A stretch of DNA of 5,042 nucleotides. It comes from Dysgonamonadaceae bacterium (GTDB lineage Bacteria > Bacteroidota > Bacteroidia > Bacteroidales > Azobacteroidaceae). Each line of letters opens with the position of its first letter. Within the stretch, counting starts at the first letter, position 1. Location of the stretch: positions 1-5,042 of the forward strand of contig JAISNS010000121.1 in NCBI GenBank assembly GCA_031276105.1, written 5' to 3'. Position numbers and translations under genes: made by a program. The notes beneath the pieces are model-generated. The model did no database searches, was not told where the DNA came from, and saw only the letters and a program-made list of their open reading frames with translations. Below, piece after piece: positions 1 through 4,808 of the stretch.

Positions 1-47
1 AAACTAAAAATAAACAATATATCTCCGATTACTTATTCATTTAAGCG

Positions 48-97
48 GTGCAAAGTTAGCATAAAATTCTCGTTTTACACACAAACGGATAAAAATT
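48..97 (-). repeat. 50-bp promoter repeat, left inverted copy
   Basis: This 50-bp block is the reverse complement of 613-662 with 48 of 50 bases identical by hand alignment. Similarity falls off at both ends, so the block looks like a duplicated unit and not a consensus that happens to match. It covers the whole P1 promoter, including the spacer, which is not normally conserved between unrelated promoters. Together with the copy at 613-662 it encloses the tRNA-Pro in a 615-bp segment with outward-facing promoters. Confidence 0.75.
51..85 (-). promoter_or_regulatory. Bacteroidetes-type promoter P1, leftward
   Basis: Read on the minus strand, a TTTG box (85-82) is followed after 23 nt by TAACTTTG (58-51), matching the Bacteroidetes consensus TAnnTTTG recognised by the group's primary sigma factor. 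Transcription should start near position 44 and leave the window leftward, so the controlled gene is not visible. The surrounding 50 bp (48-97) is almost the same sequence as promoter P3, in the opposite orientation. Confidence 0.6.
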
Positions 98-123
98 GGT
101 CAAATCTTTTTTTGAGGCGCTAT
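97..123 (+). repeat. Short repeat copy A (GAGGCGCTAT motif)
   Basis: Positions 98-123 match 4738-4763, near the transposase-like gene, at 22 of 26 bases in the same orientation: GGT, an A/T-rich run ending in TTTTGAGG, then a pyrimidine and GCTAT. A third, more diverged copy lies at 4569-4592. At 4751-4754 the same motif supplies the -33 box of the transposase promoter, but here no -7 box follows at the right distance. It may be a relic of an insertion-sequence end or a chance T-rich match. Confidence 0.4.
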
Positions 124-250
124 CAGGAAAAATAGCCGGCTACACGGAAGGGGAAAAAGCCATTGTATGTCAGTCGGTAAAAAAAAGACCCTATTCGGTA
201 ACCATTCTTACGCCTTTCCCCTATAAATTTTGCAAGATATTTTTATGCGG

Positions 251-283
251 TTGTGTGTAATTGAGAATTTCATGCTAACTTTG
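251..283 (+). promoter_or_regulatory. Bacteroidetes-type promoter P2 for tRNA-Pro
   Basis: A TTG (251-253) is followed after 22 nt by TAACTTTG (276-283), a full match to TAnnTTTG. The expected start near 290 lies about 7 nt before the mature tRNA 5' end, a short leader typical of a single tRNA unit. The element shares TTGTGTGTAA, GAGAATTT and CTAACTTTGCA with P1 and P3, with one indel and several substitutions, so it looks like a more diverged member of the same promoter family. Confidence 0.7.
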
Positions 284-296
284 CATCGCCAAAAAA

Positions 297-369
297 CGAG
301 ATATAGCGCAGTTGGTAGCGCGCCACGTTCGGGACGTGGAGGCCGGGCGTTCGAGTCGCCCTATCTCGA
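297..369 (+). tRNA. tRNA-Pro (anticodon CGG)
   Basis: The 73 nt fold into a complete cloverleaf: acceptor stem CGAGATA (297-303) pairs with TATCTCG (362-368), followed by discriminator A369. The D stem is GCGC/GCGC with loop AGTTGGTA. The anticodon stem is CCACG/CGTGG with loop TTCGGGA, placing CGG at 330-332, which reads proline codon CCG. The variable loop is AGGCC, and the T arm is GGGCG-TTCGAGT-CGCCC. All stems pair fully. CCA is not encoded (the sequence after A369 is CAA), so it must be added after transcription. It stands alone, with its own promoter P2 just upstream and no second tRNA nearby. Confidence 0.97.
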
Positions 370-588
370 CAAAAGACAATCTAAGTTGTTTATATAAAAT
401 GTTTTAATTAGGGTTGCAACCTTGGCGCCGGGATGTAAACGAGACAAGGATTTTCCGGGTTAATCTTTCTTGCTTTAGACTTTTCAACACACCTCCAACG
501 ATACATTTTATTTGGCTTACGTGTATATTAATTTACGCTCAATGATTTTTTGTGTAACGCAAAATTATAAAAACTGCAACTTGATACA
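370..588. other. Non-coding region between tRNA-Pro and apgM
   Basis: No convincing gene. The open frame from 512 crosses the apgM promoter and start in another frame and encodes a composition unlike a protein. The stretch holds a 10-bp perfect palindrome GGTTGCAACC (412-421) of unknown meaning and a weak ACAA/TTGT stem just after the tRNA. I find no strong terminator directly behind the tRNA. The best candidate is at 589-619. Confidence 0.5.
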
Positions 589-619
589 AGGGGGCGAGTT
601 CACCTACCCCCTAATTTTT
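589..619 (+). terminator. Possible intrinsic terminator before promoter P3
   Basis: AGGGGG (589-594) pairs with CCCCCT (607-612) around a 12-nt loop, followed by AATTTTT. The six-pair, G/C-rich stem with a short T run fits a rho-independent terminator that would end transcripts coming from the tRNA just before the apgM promoter. The stem is short and the loop large, so this is a modest call. The T run is also the first part of the repeated promoter block at 613-662. Confidence 0.35.
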
Positions 620-662
620 ATCCGTTTGTGTGTAAGACGAGAATTTTATACTAACTTTGCAC
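613..662 (+). repeat. 50-bp promoter repeat, right copy
   Basis: This block is the same sequence as the reverse complement of 48-97 with two substitutions. It starts directly after the possible terminator stem and ends three bases past the -7 box of P3, so the repeated unit is essentially a whole promoter. Only the orientation differs between the copies: this one points right into apgM, the other points left out of the window. Confidence 0.75.
625..659 (+). promoter_or_regulatory. Bacteroidetes-type promoter P3 for apgM
   Basis: TTTG (625-628) is followed after 23 nt by TAACTTTG (652-659), matching the TAnnTTTG -7 box. Transcription should begin near 666, leaving a leader of about 48 nt before the apgM start at 714. 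This placement also decides the gene start, because the more upstream in-frame ATG at 657 lies inside the -7 box and would not be on the transcript. Confidence 0.7.
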
Positions 663-713
663 TTAAAATTACGACGTTACATAAAAAATTGTTGTTTAAT
701 AAAAGATTCACGA

Positions 714-1925
714 ATGAAATACTTGATTATTCTTGGCGACGGAATGGCTGATGAACCTGTCGAATCATTGGGCGGCAAAACGCCTTTGCAATATGCGCAG
801 ACTCCTTCTATGGATTACTTGGCCGAAAAAGGTTGCTCGGGTTTATTAAACGCCATTCCCCGTGGAATGGCGCCGGGAAGCGAGGTGGCCAATCTTTCGG
901 TGTTGGGATACAACGTCGCCGAAGTCTTGGAAGGGCGTGGTTCGTTGGAGGCGGCAAGCATGGGAGTGGATATCCTGCCCGGAGAAATGGCGATGCGCTG
1001 CAACCTGATTTGTATCGAAAACGGAAAAATAAAGAATCATTCGGCCGGACATATTTCCAATGAAGAAGCCGGTATTTTGATCGCTTATCTGAATGATCGC
1101 TTGGCAAACGATCGTCTCCGTTTTTTTCAGGGTGTTTCCTACCGTCATTTACTGAAACTGAAAGACGGGGATAAACGCTTGATTTGTACGCCTCCACACG
1201 ATGTGTGCGGAACGGAATTCAGCCGGGTTTTGATTCGTCCGGCGCATCCGGATGCTCAACCGGCAGCCGGTTACCTGAACGATTTAATCCTCCGCTCGCA
1301 GGAATTGCTGGCAGATCATCCGGTAAACCTGAAACGGAAAGCCGCAGGAAAGGATGCCGCTAACAGTATATGGCCCTGGTCGCCCGGCTACAAACCGGCA
1401 ATGGAAAAGTTTTCCACCTTATATCCGGTACGTTCGGGAGCCGTTATCTCCGCCGTCGATCTGATTAAAGGCATCGGCGTATATGCCGGCTTGGAAATCA
1501 TCGAAGTTGCCGGAGCAACCGGACTTTATGATACAAATTACGAGGGAAAAGCCCGCGCCGCTTTGATGGCTTTGAAAGAAAAAGATTTTGTTTATCTGCA
1601 TGTCGAAGCCAGCGATGAGGCCGGCCATGAAGGAAATGTGGATTTGAAGGTGAAAACTATCGAATATTTGGATAGCCGTATCTTGAAAATTATCTTGGAC
1701 GAAACGAAGCATTGGACGGAACCGCTAACAATTGCCGTCCTTCCCGACCACCCAACGCCTTGCCGGATAAAAACGCATACCGGCGATCCGGTACCGTTTG
1801 TTATCTGTAATCCCACATTAACGCCCGACACAGTAACGGTTTATGATGAGTTTTCGGCGAAAAAAGGAAAATGGGGCTTGTTGAATGGCGACGAGTTTAT
1901 CCGTGCATTTTTCAATAAATTGTGA
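714..1925 (+). CDS. apgM: 2,3-bisphosphoglycerate-independent phosphoglycerate mutase homologue, archaeal type; possible homoserine kinase
   Basis: A 403-residue cytoplasmic enzyme of the alkaline phosphatase-like metalloenzyme superfamily, full length for the family (about 400). Seen in the sequence: GDGMADEP near the N-terminus (residues 8-15, metal-binding Asp), APGSEVAN (53-60) with the expected nucleophilic Ser56, GRGSLEAAS (74-82), NSIWPWSPG (217-225), DTNYEGK (273-279), and metal-ligand motifs DEAGHEGN (301-308) and PDHPTP (344-349), then THTGDPVPF (354-362). Annotation pipelines usually call this a phosphoglycerate mutase (3- to 2-phosphoglycerate). The Bacteroidetes branch it resembles is, however, covered by a family model (TIGR02535) named as a proposed homoserine kinase, because homologues sit with threonine genes. 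Here no threonine gene is adjacent. I chose 714 over the in-frame ATG at 657 because the latter overlaps promoter P3, and family homology begins at MKYLIILGDGM. It ends 6 nt from the convergent argH. Confidence 0.92.
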   Translation: MKYLIILGDGMADEPVESLGGKTPLQYAQTPSMDYLAEKGCSGLLNAIPRGMAPGSEVANLSVLGYNVAEVLEGRGSLEAASMGVDILPGEMAMRCNLICIENGKIKNHSAGHISNEEAGILIAYLNDRLANDRLRFFQGVSYRHLLKLKDGDKRLICTPPHDVCGTEFSRVLIRPAHPDAQPAAGYLNDLILRSQELLADHPVNLKRKAAGKDAANSIWPWSPGYKPAMEKFSTLYPVRSGAVISAVDLIKGIGVYAGLEIIEVAGATGLYDTNYEGKARAALMALKEKDFVYLHVEASDEAGHEGNVDLKVKTIEYLDSRILKIILDETKHWTEPLTIAVLPDHPTPCRIKTHTGDPVPFVICNPTLTPDTVTVYDEFSAKKGKWGLLNGDEFIRAFFNKL

Positions 1926-1931
1926 AATATC

Positions 1932-3266
1932 TTACGATTGAAGGAGTTTCGCTATGGCGTTTTCCGCTTGCTCAAAGTTAAAATCCCGGATGATTTGTGT
2001 TTTCATCGCGGCAATTTTGTCGTTGCACAAGTTGCCGATGCTGCCTTCATGCGTATGATTGACTTTCTTTTCGACGGTAAAACGACCGGATTCAATGGCT
2101 AAGCCGACTTGCCGGTACGCTTCACGGAAAGGAACGCCTTGCAATACCAACTCGTTGACTTTTTCCACACTGAACAGCAACGCATATTTATCGTCGTCTA
2201 AGATATGTTCGTTGATTTGCACCGATTGCATCATCAAAACGGCCATGCGGAGGCAATCCGACAATTCGCTGAAAGAAGGGAGAAAAACTTCTTTCGTAAT
2301 CTGCAGGTCGCGAAAATAACCGGAAGGCAAATTATTGCTAATCATCGTGATTTGTGGCGGAATGTTTTGGATACGGTTGCATTTGGCTCGTGTCAATTCA
2401 AAAACATCGGGATTCTTTTTATGAGGCATGATGCTCGAACCCGTAGTAAACTCGTCGGGGAGCCGGATAAATCCGAAATTCTGACTGTTATACAAACAGG
2501 CGTCATAAGCCAGTTTAGACAACGTGGCGGCAATGCCGGCTAATGCAAAACCGACGGTGCGCTCCAACTTACCACGTCCCATTTGAGCATAAACCACATT
2601 GTAGTTCATCGAATCGAAACCCAACAAATCGGTGGTCATTTGCCTGTTCAACGGGAAAGAAGAACCGTAGCCGGCTGCCGATCCTAATGGATTGCGGTTG
2701 CAAATTTTGTAAGCGGCCAGCAATAATTGCAAATCGTCGGTCAAACTTTCGGCGTAAGCGCCAAACCAAAGGCCGAAAGAAGAAGGCATTGCGATTTGCA
2801 AGTGGGTATATCCCGGCAGCAGCGCATCTTTATACCGGTTGCTTTGGGCAAGCAGAACATCGACCAATTCCGATACTTGCCGGACTAAATCACGGATAGC
2901 TTCGCGGGTGAAAAGTTTCAAATCCAGTAAGACCTGATCGTTGCGCGAACGCCCGCTATGAATTTTTTTCCCGGTATCGCCCAACCGGCGGGTCAACAGC
3001 AGTTCGACTTGCGAATGAACATCTTCTACGCCTTCTTCAATAGTGAATTGGCCGGAAACAACCGAACGGTAAATAAACCTGAGTTCATCCAAAAGTTGCT
3101 GAAGTTCGCCGGAAGTCAGTAAACCAATGCTTTCGAGCATAGTGATGTGCGCCATCGAACCTAAAACATCGGCCGAAGCTAAATACAAATCCATTTCACG
3201 GTCTTTGCCGACCGTAAATTTTTCAACTTCCCTGTCTATCTGCGTGTTTTTTTGCCAAAGCTTCAT
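1932..3266 (-). CDS. argH: Argininosuccinate lyase
   Basis: The last step of arginine synthesis: cleaves argininosuccinate to arginine and fumarate, as a cytoplasmic homotetramer of the fumarase/aspartase superfamily. The 444 residues are near the usual length. Visible motifs are SGRSRNDQ (104-111), GYTHLQ (152-157, with the conserved Thr-His pair) and the superfamily signature loop GSSIMPHKKNPD (276-287), which carries the catalytic serine. EDVHSQVE (81-88) matches the conserved substrate-binding segment. No key residue is missing. The start is fixed: reading upstream in frame there is a TAA at 3284-3282 and no other ATG. Only five bases separate the start codon from a 7-bp repeat array, so the ribosome-binding region is itself repeat sequence. 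It is the last gene of the leftward pyrE operon, 86 nt behind the SRPBCC gene, and runs to within 6 nt of apgM. Confidence 0.97.
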   Translation of the reverse strand: MKLWQKNTQIDREVEKFTVGKDREMDLYLASADVLGSMAHITMLESIGLLTSGELQQLLDELRFIYRSVVSGQFTIEEGVEDVHSQVELLLTRRLGDTGKKIHSGRSRNDQVLLDLKLFTREAIRDLVRQVSELVDVLLAQSNRYKDALLPGYTHLQIAMPSSFGLWFGAYAESLTDDLQLLLAAYKICNRNPLGSAAGYGSSFPLNRQMTTDLLGFDSMNYNVVYAQMGRGKLERTVGFALAGIAATLSKLAYDACLYNSQNFGFIRLPDEFTTGSSIMPHKKNPDVFELTRAKCNRIQNIPPQITMISNNLPSGYFRDLQITKEVFLPSFSELSDCLRMAVLMMQSVQINEHILDDDKYALLFSVEKVNELVLQGVPFREAYRQVGLAIESGRFTVEKKVNHTHEGSIGNLCNDKIAAMKTQIIRDFNFEQAENAIAKLLQS

Positions 3267-3271
3267 AATGA

Positions 3272-3361
3272 GAGTTATGAATTATGAATTATGATTTATG
3301 AGTTATGAATTATGAATTATAAGTTGGCGTCAAATAACTCATAATTCATAACTTATAACTG
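3272..3361. repeat. Heptamer repeat array with inverted half (AT-rich foldback)
   Basis: On the plus strand seven tandem 7-bp units run from 3272 to 3320 (GAGTTAT, GAATTAT, GAATTAT, GATTTAT, GAGTTAT, GAATTAT, GAATTAT). After a short gap, four units follow in inverted orientation at 3334-3361 (ATAACTC, ATAATTC, ATAACTT, ATAACTG). Positions 3301-3325 can pair with 3336-3360 around a 10-nt loop GGCGTCAAAT, with 22 Watson-Crick pairs, one G-T pair and two mismatches out of 25. The inverted half supplies the last codon and stop of the SRPBCC gene, and the direct half reaches to five bases before the argH start. A transcript of the operon would carry this foldback between the two genes. Because the unit is not a multiple of three, it presents stop codons in several frames. 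Confidence 0.85.
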
Positions 3362-3772
3362 ATCATACGGGATTGTTGCCAATACGTCGGCGACTTTGTT
3401 TATCCCGTCTTGAAGCGGTTTCGACAACATAGGCTTCAAGAACGGATTTAAGTCGGCCTGCACCGTTAGTTTCATTTTTGTTTCGTTTTCCTGCGATTCT
3501 TTTAATTGAATCCACATCGTTATTGCCACAGGCGATTGATCGGCCGTTAATTTGATGGTTTTAGGCGGATCGCGTTCAACAATGGAGAAGCGGACTTTAC
3601 CTACCGGATTAACGGAAAATGAACAGGAATCGGTATCGAAACTGAAATTTGTGATTTTATCTTCCGGGATACGGTTCTGTATCTTTTCGAGGTTGGACAT
3701 ATTCGACAATACGTCATATACCTTTTCTTGTGAAAAAGGTATCGTTTTTATTTCGCTGATAAATTCGGACAT
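3353..3772 (-). CDS. SRPBCC (START/helix-grip) family protein of unknown function
   Basis: A 139-residue protein without signal peptide or membrane segment, probably cytoplasmic. Its shape fits the SRPBCC fold: an N-terminal strand and helix (MSEFISEIKTIPFSQEKVYD, then VLSNMSNLEKIQNRIP), a run of beta strands (about 40-107, including VRFSIVERDPPKTIKLTA), and a C-terminal helix (about 112-134, FLKPMLSKPLQDGINKVADV) that would close a hydrophobic cavity. The fold binds lipids or other hydrophobic ligands in various proteins, but neither ligand nor reaction can be read from this sequence. It lies 7 nt after pyrE and 86 nt before argH on the same strand, an arrangement I recall from other Bacteroidales, so it is probably co-transcribed. 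Its leucine codon and stop at the 3' end fall in the heptamer repeat. Confidence 0.82.
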   Translation of the reverse strand: MSEFISEIKTIPFSQEKVYDVLSNMSNLEKIQNRIPEDKITNFSFDTDSCSFSVNPVGKVRFSIVERDPPKTIKLTADQSPVAITMWIQLKESQENETKMKLTVQADLNPFLKPMLSKPLQDGINKVADVLATIPYDQL

Positions 3773-3779
3773 AAACGGA

Positions 3780-4421
3780 TTAAATTGTTTTGGGATGCCA
3801 GTTTGCGGGATCTTTTCTCCATTTCTGTAGAGTTTTGATTTCCGCTTCGTCGATGTAATCGGTTTTCAGGGCTTCATCCAGAATAGCGTCGTAATTGCAA
3901 AGAGTTGTCCATTTTACTTTTGCCTCTTTGAATTTTTCTTCGGCTATCGGAAAACTGTACGTGAAAATGGCGACCATTCCGATTACATGGCAACCGGCGT
4001 TGCGAATAGCTTCCACCGCTTTCAAACTGCTTCCGCCTGTGGAAATCAAGTCTTCGATAACGACGACTTTAGAGCCGGGCTTCAAATCACCTTCAATCAG
4101 GTTTTCCAGTCCGTGGTCTTTCGGAGTTGCCCGGATATAAACGAACGGCAGGTTCAGTTCTTCCGCCACCATAGCGCCCTGAGCGATGGCGCCCGTTGCT
4201 ACGCCGGCGATAGTCGTTGCATTGTCGTACTGCTCCATGATCGTGCGCGCCAATTCCACTTTGATAAAATTGCGGATATTCGGATGAGAAAGCGTTTTTC
4301 TGTTATCGCAATATATGGGAGACTTCCATCCCGACGCCCAGATAAAAGGATTGGCCGGTTGAAGCTTGATTGCTCTGATTTGTAAAAGTTTATTTGCCAG
4401 AATTTGTTCCAGTGTTTTCAT
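3780..4421 (-). CDS. pyrE: Orotate phosphoribosyltransferase
   Basis: Transfers the phosphoribosyl group from PRPP to orotate, giving OMP, the fifth step of de novo UMP synthesis; cytoplasmic and normally dimeric. The 213 residues are full length. The type I PRT PRPP-binding motif VVVIEDLISTGGSS (119-132) is intact with its two acidic residues (Glu123-Asp124), and the flexible-loop element KDHG (101-104) carries the catalytic Lys and His. FIWASGWKSPIYCDNRK (26-42) corresponds to the conserved N-terminal orotate-side segment. It is the first gene of the leftward operon pyrE - SRPBCC - argH, with a Bacteroidetes-type promoter upstream (4519-4487) and a leader of roughly 60 nt. Pairing with argH may reflect the shared carbamoyl phosphate precursor of pyrimidines and arginine. 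No attenuator-like hairpin with a T run is obvious in the leader. Confidence 0.97.
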   Translation of the reverse strand: MKTLEQILANKLLQIRAIKLQPANPFIWASGWKSPIYCDNRKTLSHPNIRNFIKVELARTIMEQYDNATTIAGVATGAIAQGAMVAEELNLPFVYIRATPKDHGLENLIEGDLKPGSKVVVIEDLISTGGSSLKAVEAIRNAGCHVIGMVAIFTYSFPIAEEKFKEAKVKWTTLCNYDAILDEALKTDYIDEAEIKTLQKWRKDPANWHPKTI

Positions 4422-4486
4422 TGATAAATTTATATATATGATTTTTAATGCCTGTTTTTCAATATTTATATTGTTAAATTGAAGTG

Positions 4487-4519
4487 CAAAAATAATGAAT
4501 AGAAATGGAATTACCGCAA
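4487..4519 (-). promoter_or_regulatory. Bacteroidetes-type promoter for the pyrE operon
   Basis: On the minus strand a TTG (4519-4517) is followed after 22 nt by TATTTTTG (4494-4487), which fits TAnnTTTG. The start would be near 4480, about 60 nt before the pyrE ATG. No comparable promoter is visible in the pyrE-SRPBCC or SRPBCC-argH gaps, so this one probably serves all three genes. Confidence 0.6.
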
Positions 4520-4568
4520 TAAACCGGTTACTTTTTTAAAGTAATAGTAATTGTTAACAAACTAATTT

Positions 4569-4592
4569 CGGCTAAATCTTTTTTGAGACGCC
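4569..4592 (+). repeat. Short repeat copy B, left of the palindrome
   Basis: CGGCTAAATCTT, a T run, then GAGACGCC. It aligns with 4737-4760 with one gap and four substitutions over about 24 bases, and with copy A near position 97. Copies B and C lie on either side of the 112-bp palindrome in the same orientation, as direct repeats would after an insertion or duplication. They are 145 nt apart and diverged, so they are not a fresh target-site duplication. Confidence 0.4.
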
Positions 4593-4618
4593 GAAGAAAG
4601 CTATTCGCTTCCACCCTA

Positions 4619-4730
4619 CGTAAGTTCAATTAGTAAATGCAACTCAGGTAAGAAAAAAATCGCAGCTTGGGGCATGCCCCAAGCTGCGATTTTTTTCGTA
4701 CCTGAGTTGCATTTTCTAATTGAACTTACG
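4619..4730. repeat. 112-bp near-perfect palindrome
   Basis: The two 56-base arms are reverse complements with 54 of 56 positions matching (mismatches 4634/4715 and 4651/4698) and no net indel. The centre is GCATGC at 4672-4677, so there is essentially no loop. Identity stops sharply at 4619 and 4730. Each arm has an outer part running from CGTAAGTTC through GCAACTCAGGTA, then an A7/T7 tract, then a G/C-rich core. Alternatives are a foldback MITE made of two fused insertion-sequence ends, a regulatory or insulating hairpin belonging to the element on the right, or a large bidirectional terminator. The sequence alone does not choose between them. Confidence 0.95.
4653..4696. terminator. Bidirectional intrinsic terminator (core of the palindrome)
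   Basis: A 15-bp perfect stem (4660-4674 with 4675-4689, including CGCAGCTTGGGG) is flanked by seven A on the left (4653-4659) and seven T on the right (4690-4696). On either strand a transcript would form a very stable hairpin followed by a U7 run, the standard rho-independent form. It sits between the divergent pyrE and transposase promoters, upstream of both, so it is not needed to end either transcript. It would instead block transcription coming from outside into the transposase gene, or out of the element into pyrE's upstream region. Confidence 0.75.
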
Positions 4731-4736
4731 GTTTGC

Positions 4737-4763
4737 CGGTTAATTCTTGTTTTGAGGTGCTAT
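4737..4763 (+). repeat. Short repeat copy C, with the transposase -33 box
   Basis: Positions 4738-4763 match 98-123 at 22 of 26 bases. This copy begins six bases after the palindrome and contains the TTTTGAGG that acts as the -33 region of the promoter for the gene at 4809. If the motif belongs to an insertion-sequence end, copy A near position 97 could be the trace of a related element. Confidence 0.45.
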
Positions 4764-4784
4764 GAATTTTTTTGAGTACTTTTG
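4751..4784 (+). promoter_or_regulatory. Bacteroidetes-type promoter for the transposase-like gene
   Basis: TTTG (4751-4754) is followed after 22 nt by TACTTTTG (4777-4784), matching TAnnTTTG. The start would be near 4791, leaving a leader of under 20 nt to the ATG at 4809. Because it lies downstream of the terminator palindrome, the gene would be expressed from this site and shielded from upstream transcription. Confidence 0.55.
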
Positions 4785-4808
4785 TTCCTTGTAAAAATCA
4801 GAAGAAAT

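Larger units (their letters stand above)
1..296. other. Non-coding region left of the tRNA
   Basis: I see no credible gene here. The stretch holds leftward promoter P1 (51-85), a copy of a 26-bp repeat (97-123), and rightward promoter P2 (251-283) for the tRNA. From about position 44 leftward it is probably the 5' leader of a gene starting beyond the window edge: the only ATG on the minus strand there (40-38) is followed by a stop after three codons. Small structures include a 10-bp palindrome TAGCCGGCTA at 133-142 and a direct repeat of TCGGTAA near 174 and 198. Neither has a role I can name. Confidence 0.6.

Noticed and set aside
148..221. Long-range inverted match AGGGGAAA / TTTCCCCT
   Set aside because: Eight bases about 60 nt apart is weak in this composition, and there is no T run or conserved context to support a function.
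198..236. A -7-like box in CTATAAATTTTGC near 220-233
   Set aside because: The spacing between TA and TTTG is wrong, no -33 box is found, and P2 directly downstream explains tRNA transcription.
657..713. N-terminal extension of apgM from the ATG at 657
   Set aside because: That ATG lies within the TAACTTTG -7 box, upstream of the expected transcription start, and the 19 added residues do not resemble the family N-terminus.
512..751. A 79-codon open frame on the plus strand
   Set aside because: It spans promoter P3 and the apgM start in another frame, and its protein has no recognisable pattern. Its reading is best explained by AT-rich non-coding DNA.
2059..2899. Several open frames on the plus strand inside argH
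   Set aside because: They are shadows of argH, which has clear family motifs over its whole length. The same holds for the frames opposite pyrE, the SRPBCC gene and apgM.
3321..3352. Possible separate promoter for argH in the repeat gap
   Set aside because: The minus strand contains TTATTTG, but not TAnnTTTG, and no TTG box at a fitting distance upstream.
3272..3361. CRISPR array
   Set aside because: The units are 7 bp, contiguous, without spacers and partly inverted, so this is a simple tandem repeat foldback.
4422..4486. Riboswitch or attenuator in the pyrE leader
   Set aside because: The leader of about 60 nt is AT-rich, lacks a G/C-rich hairpin with a T run, and is too short for known large riboswitches.
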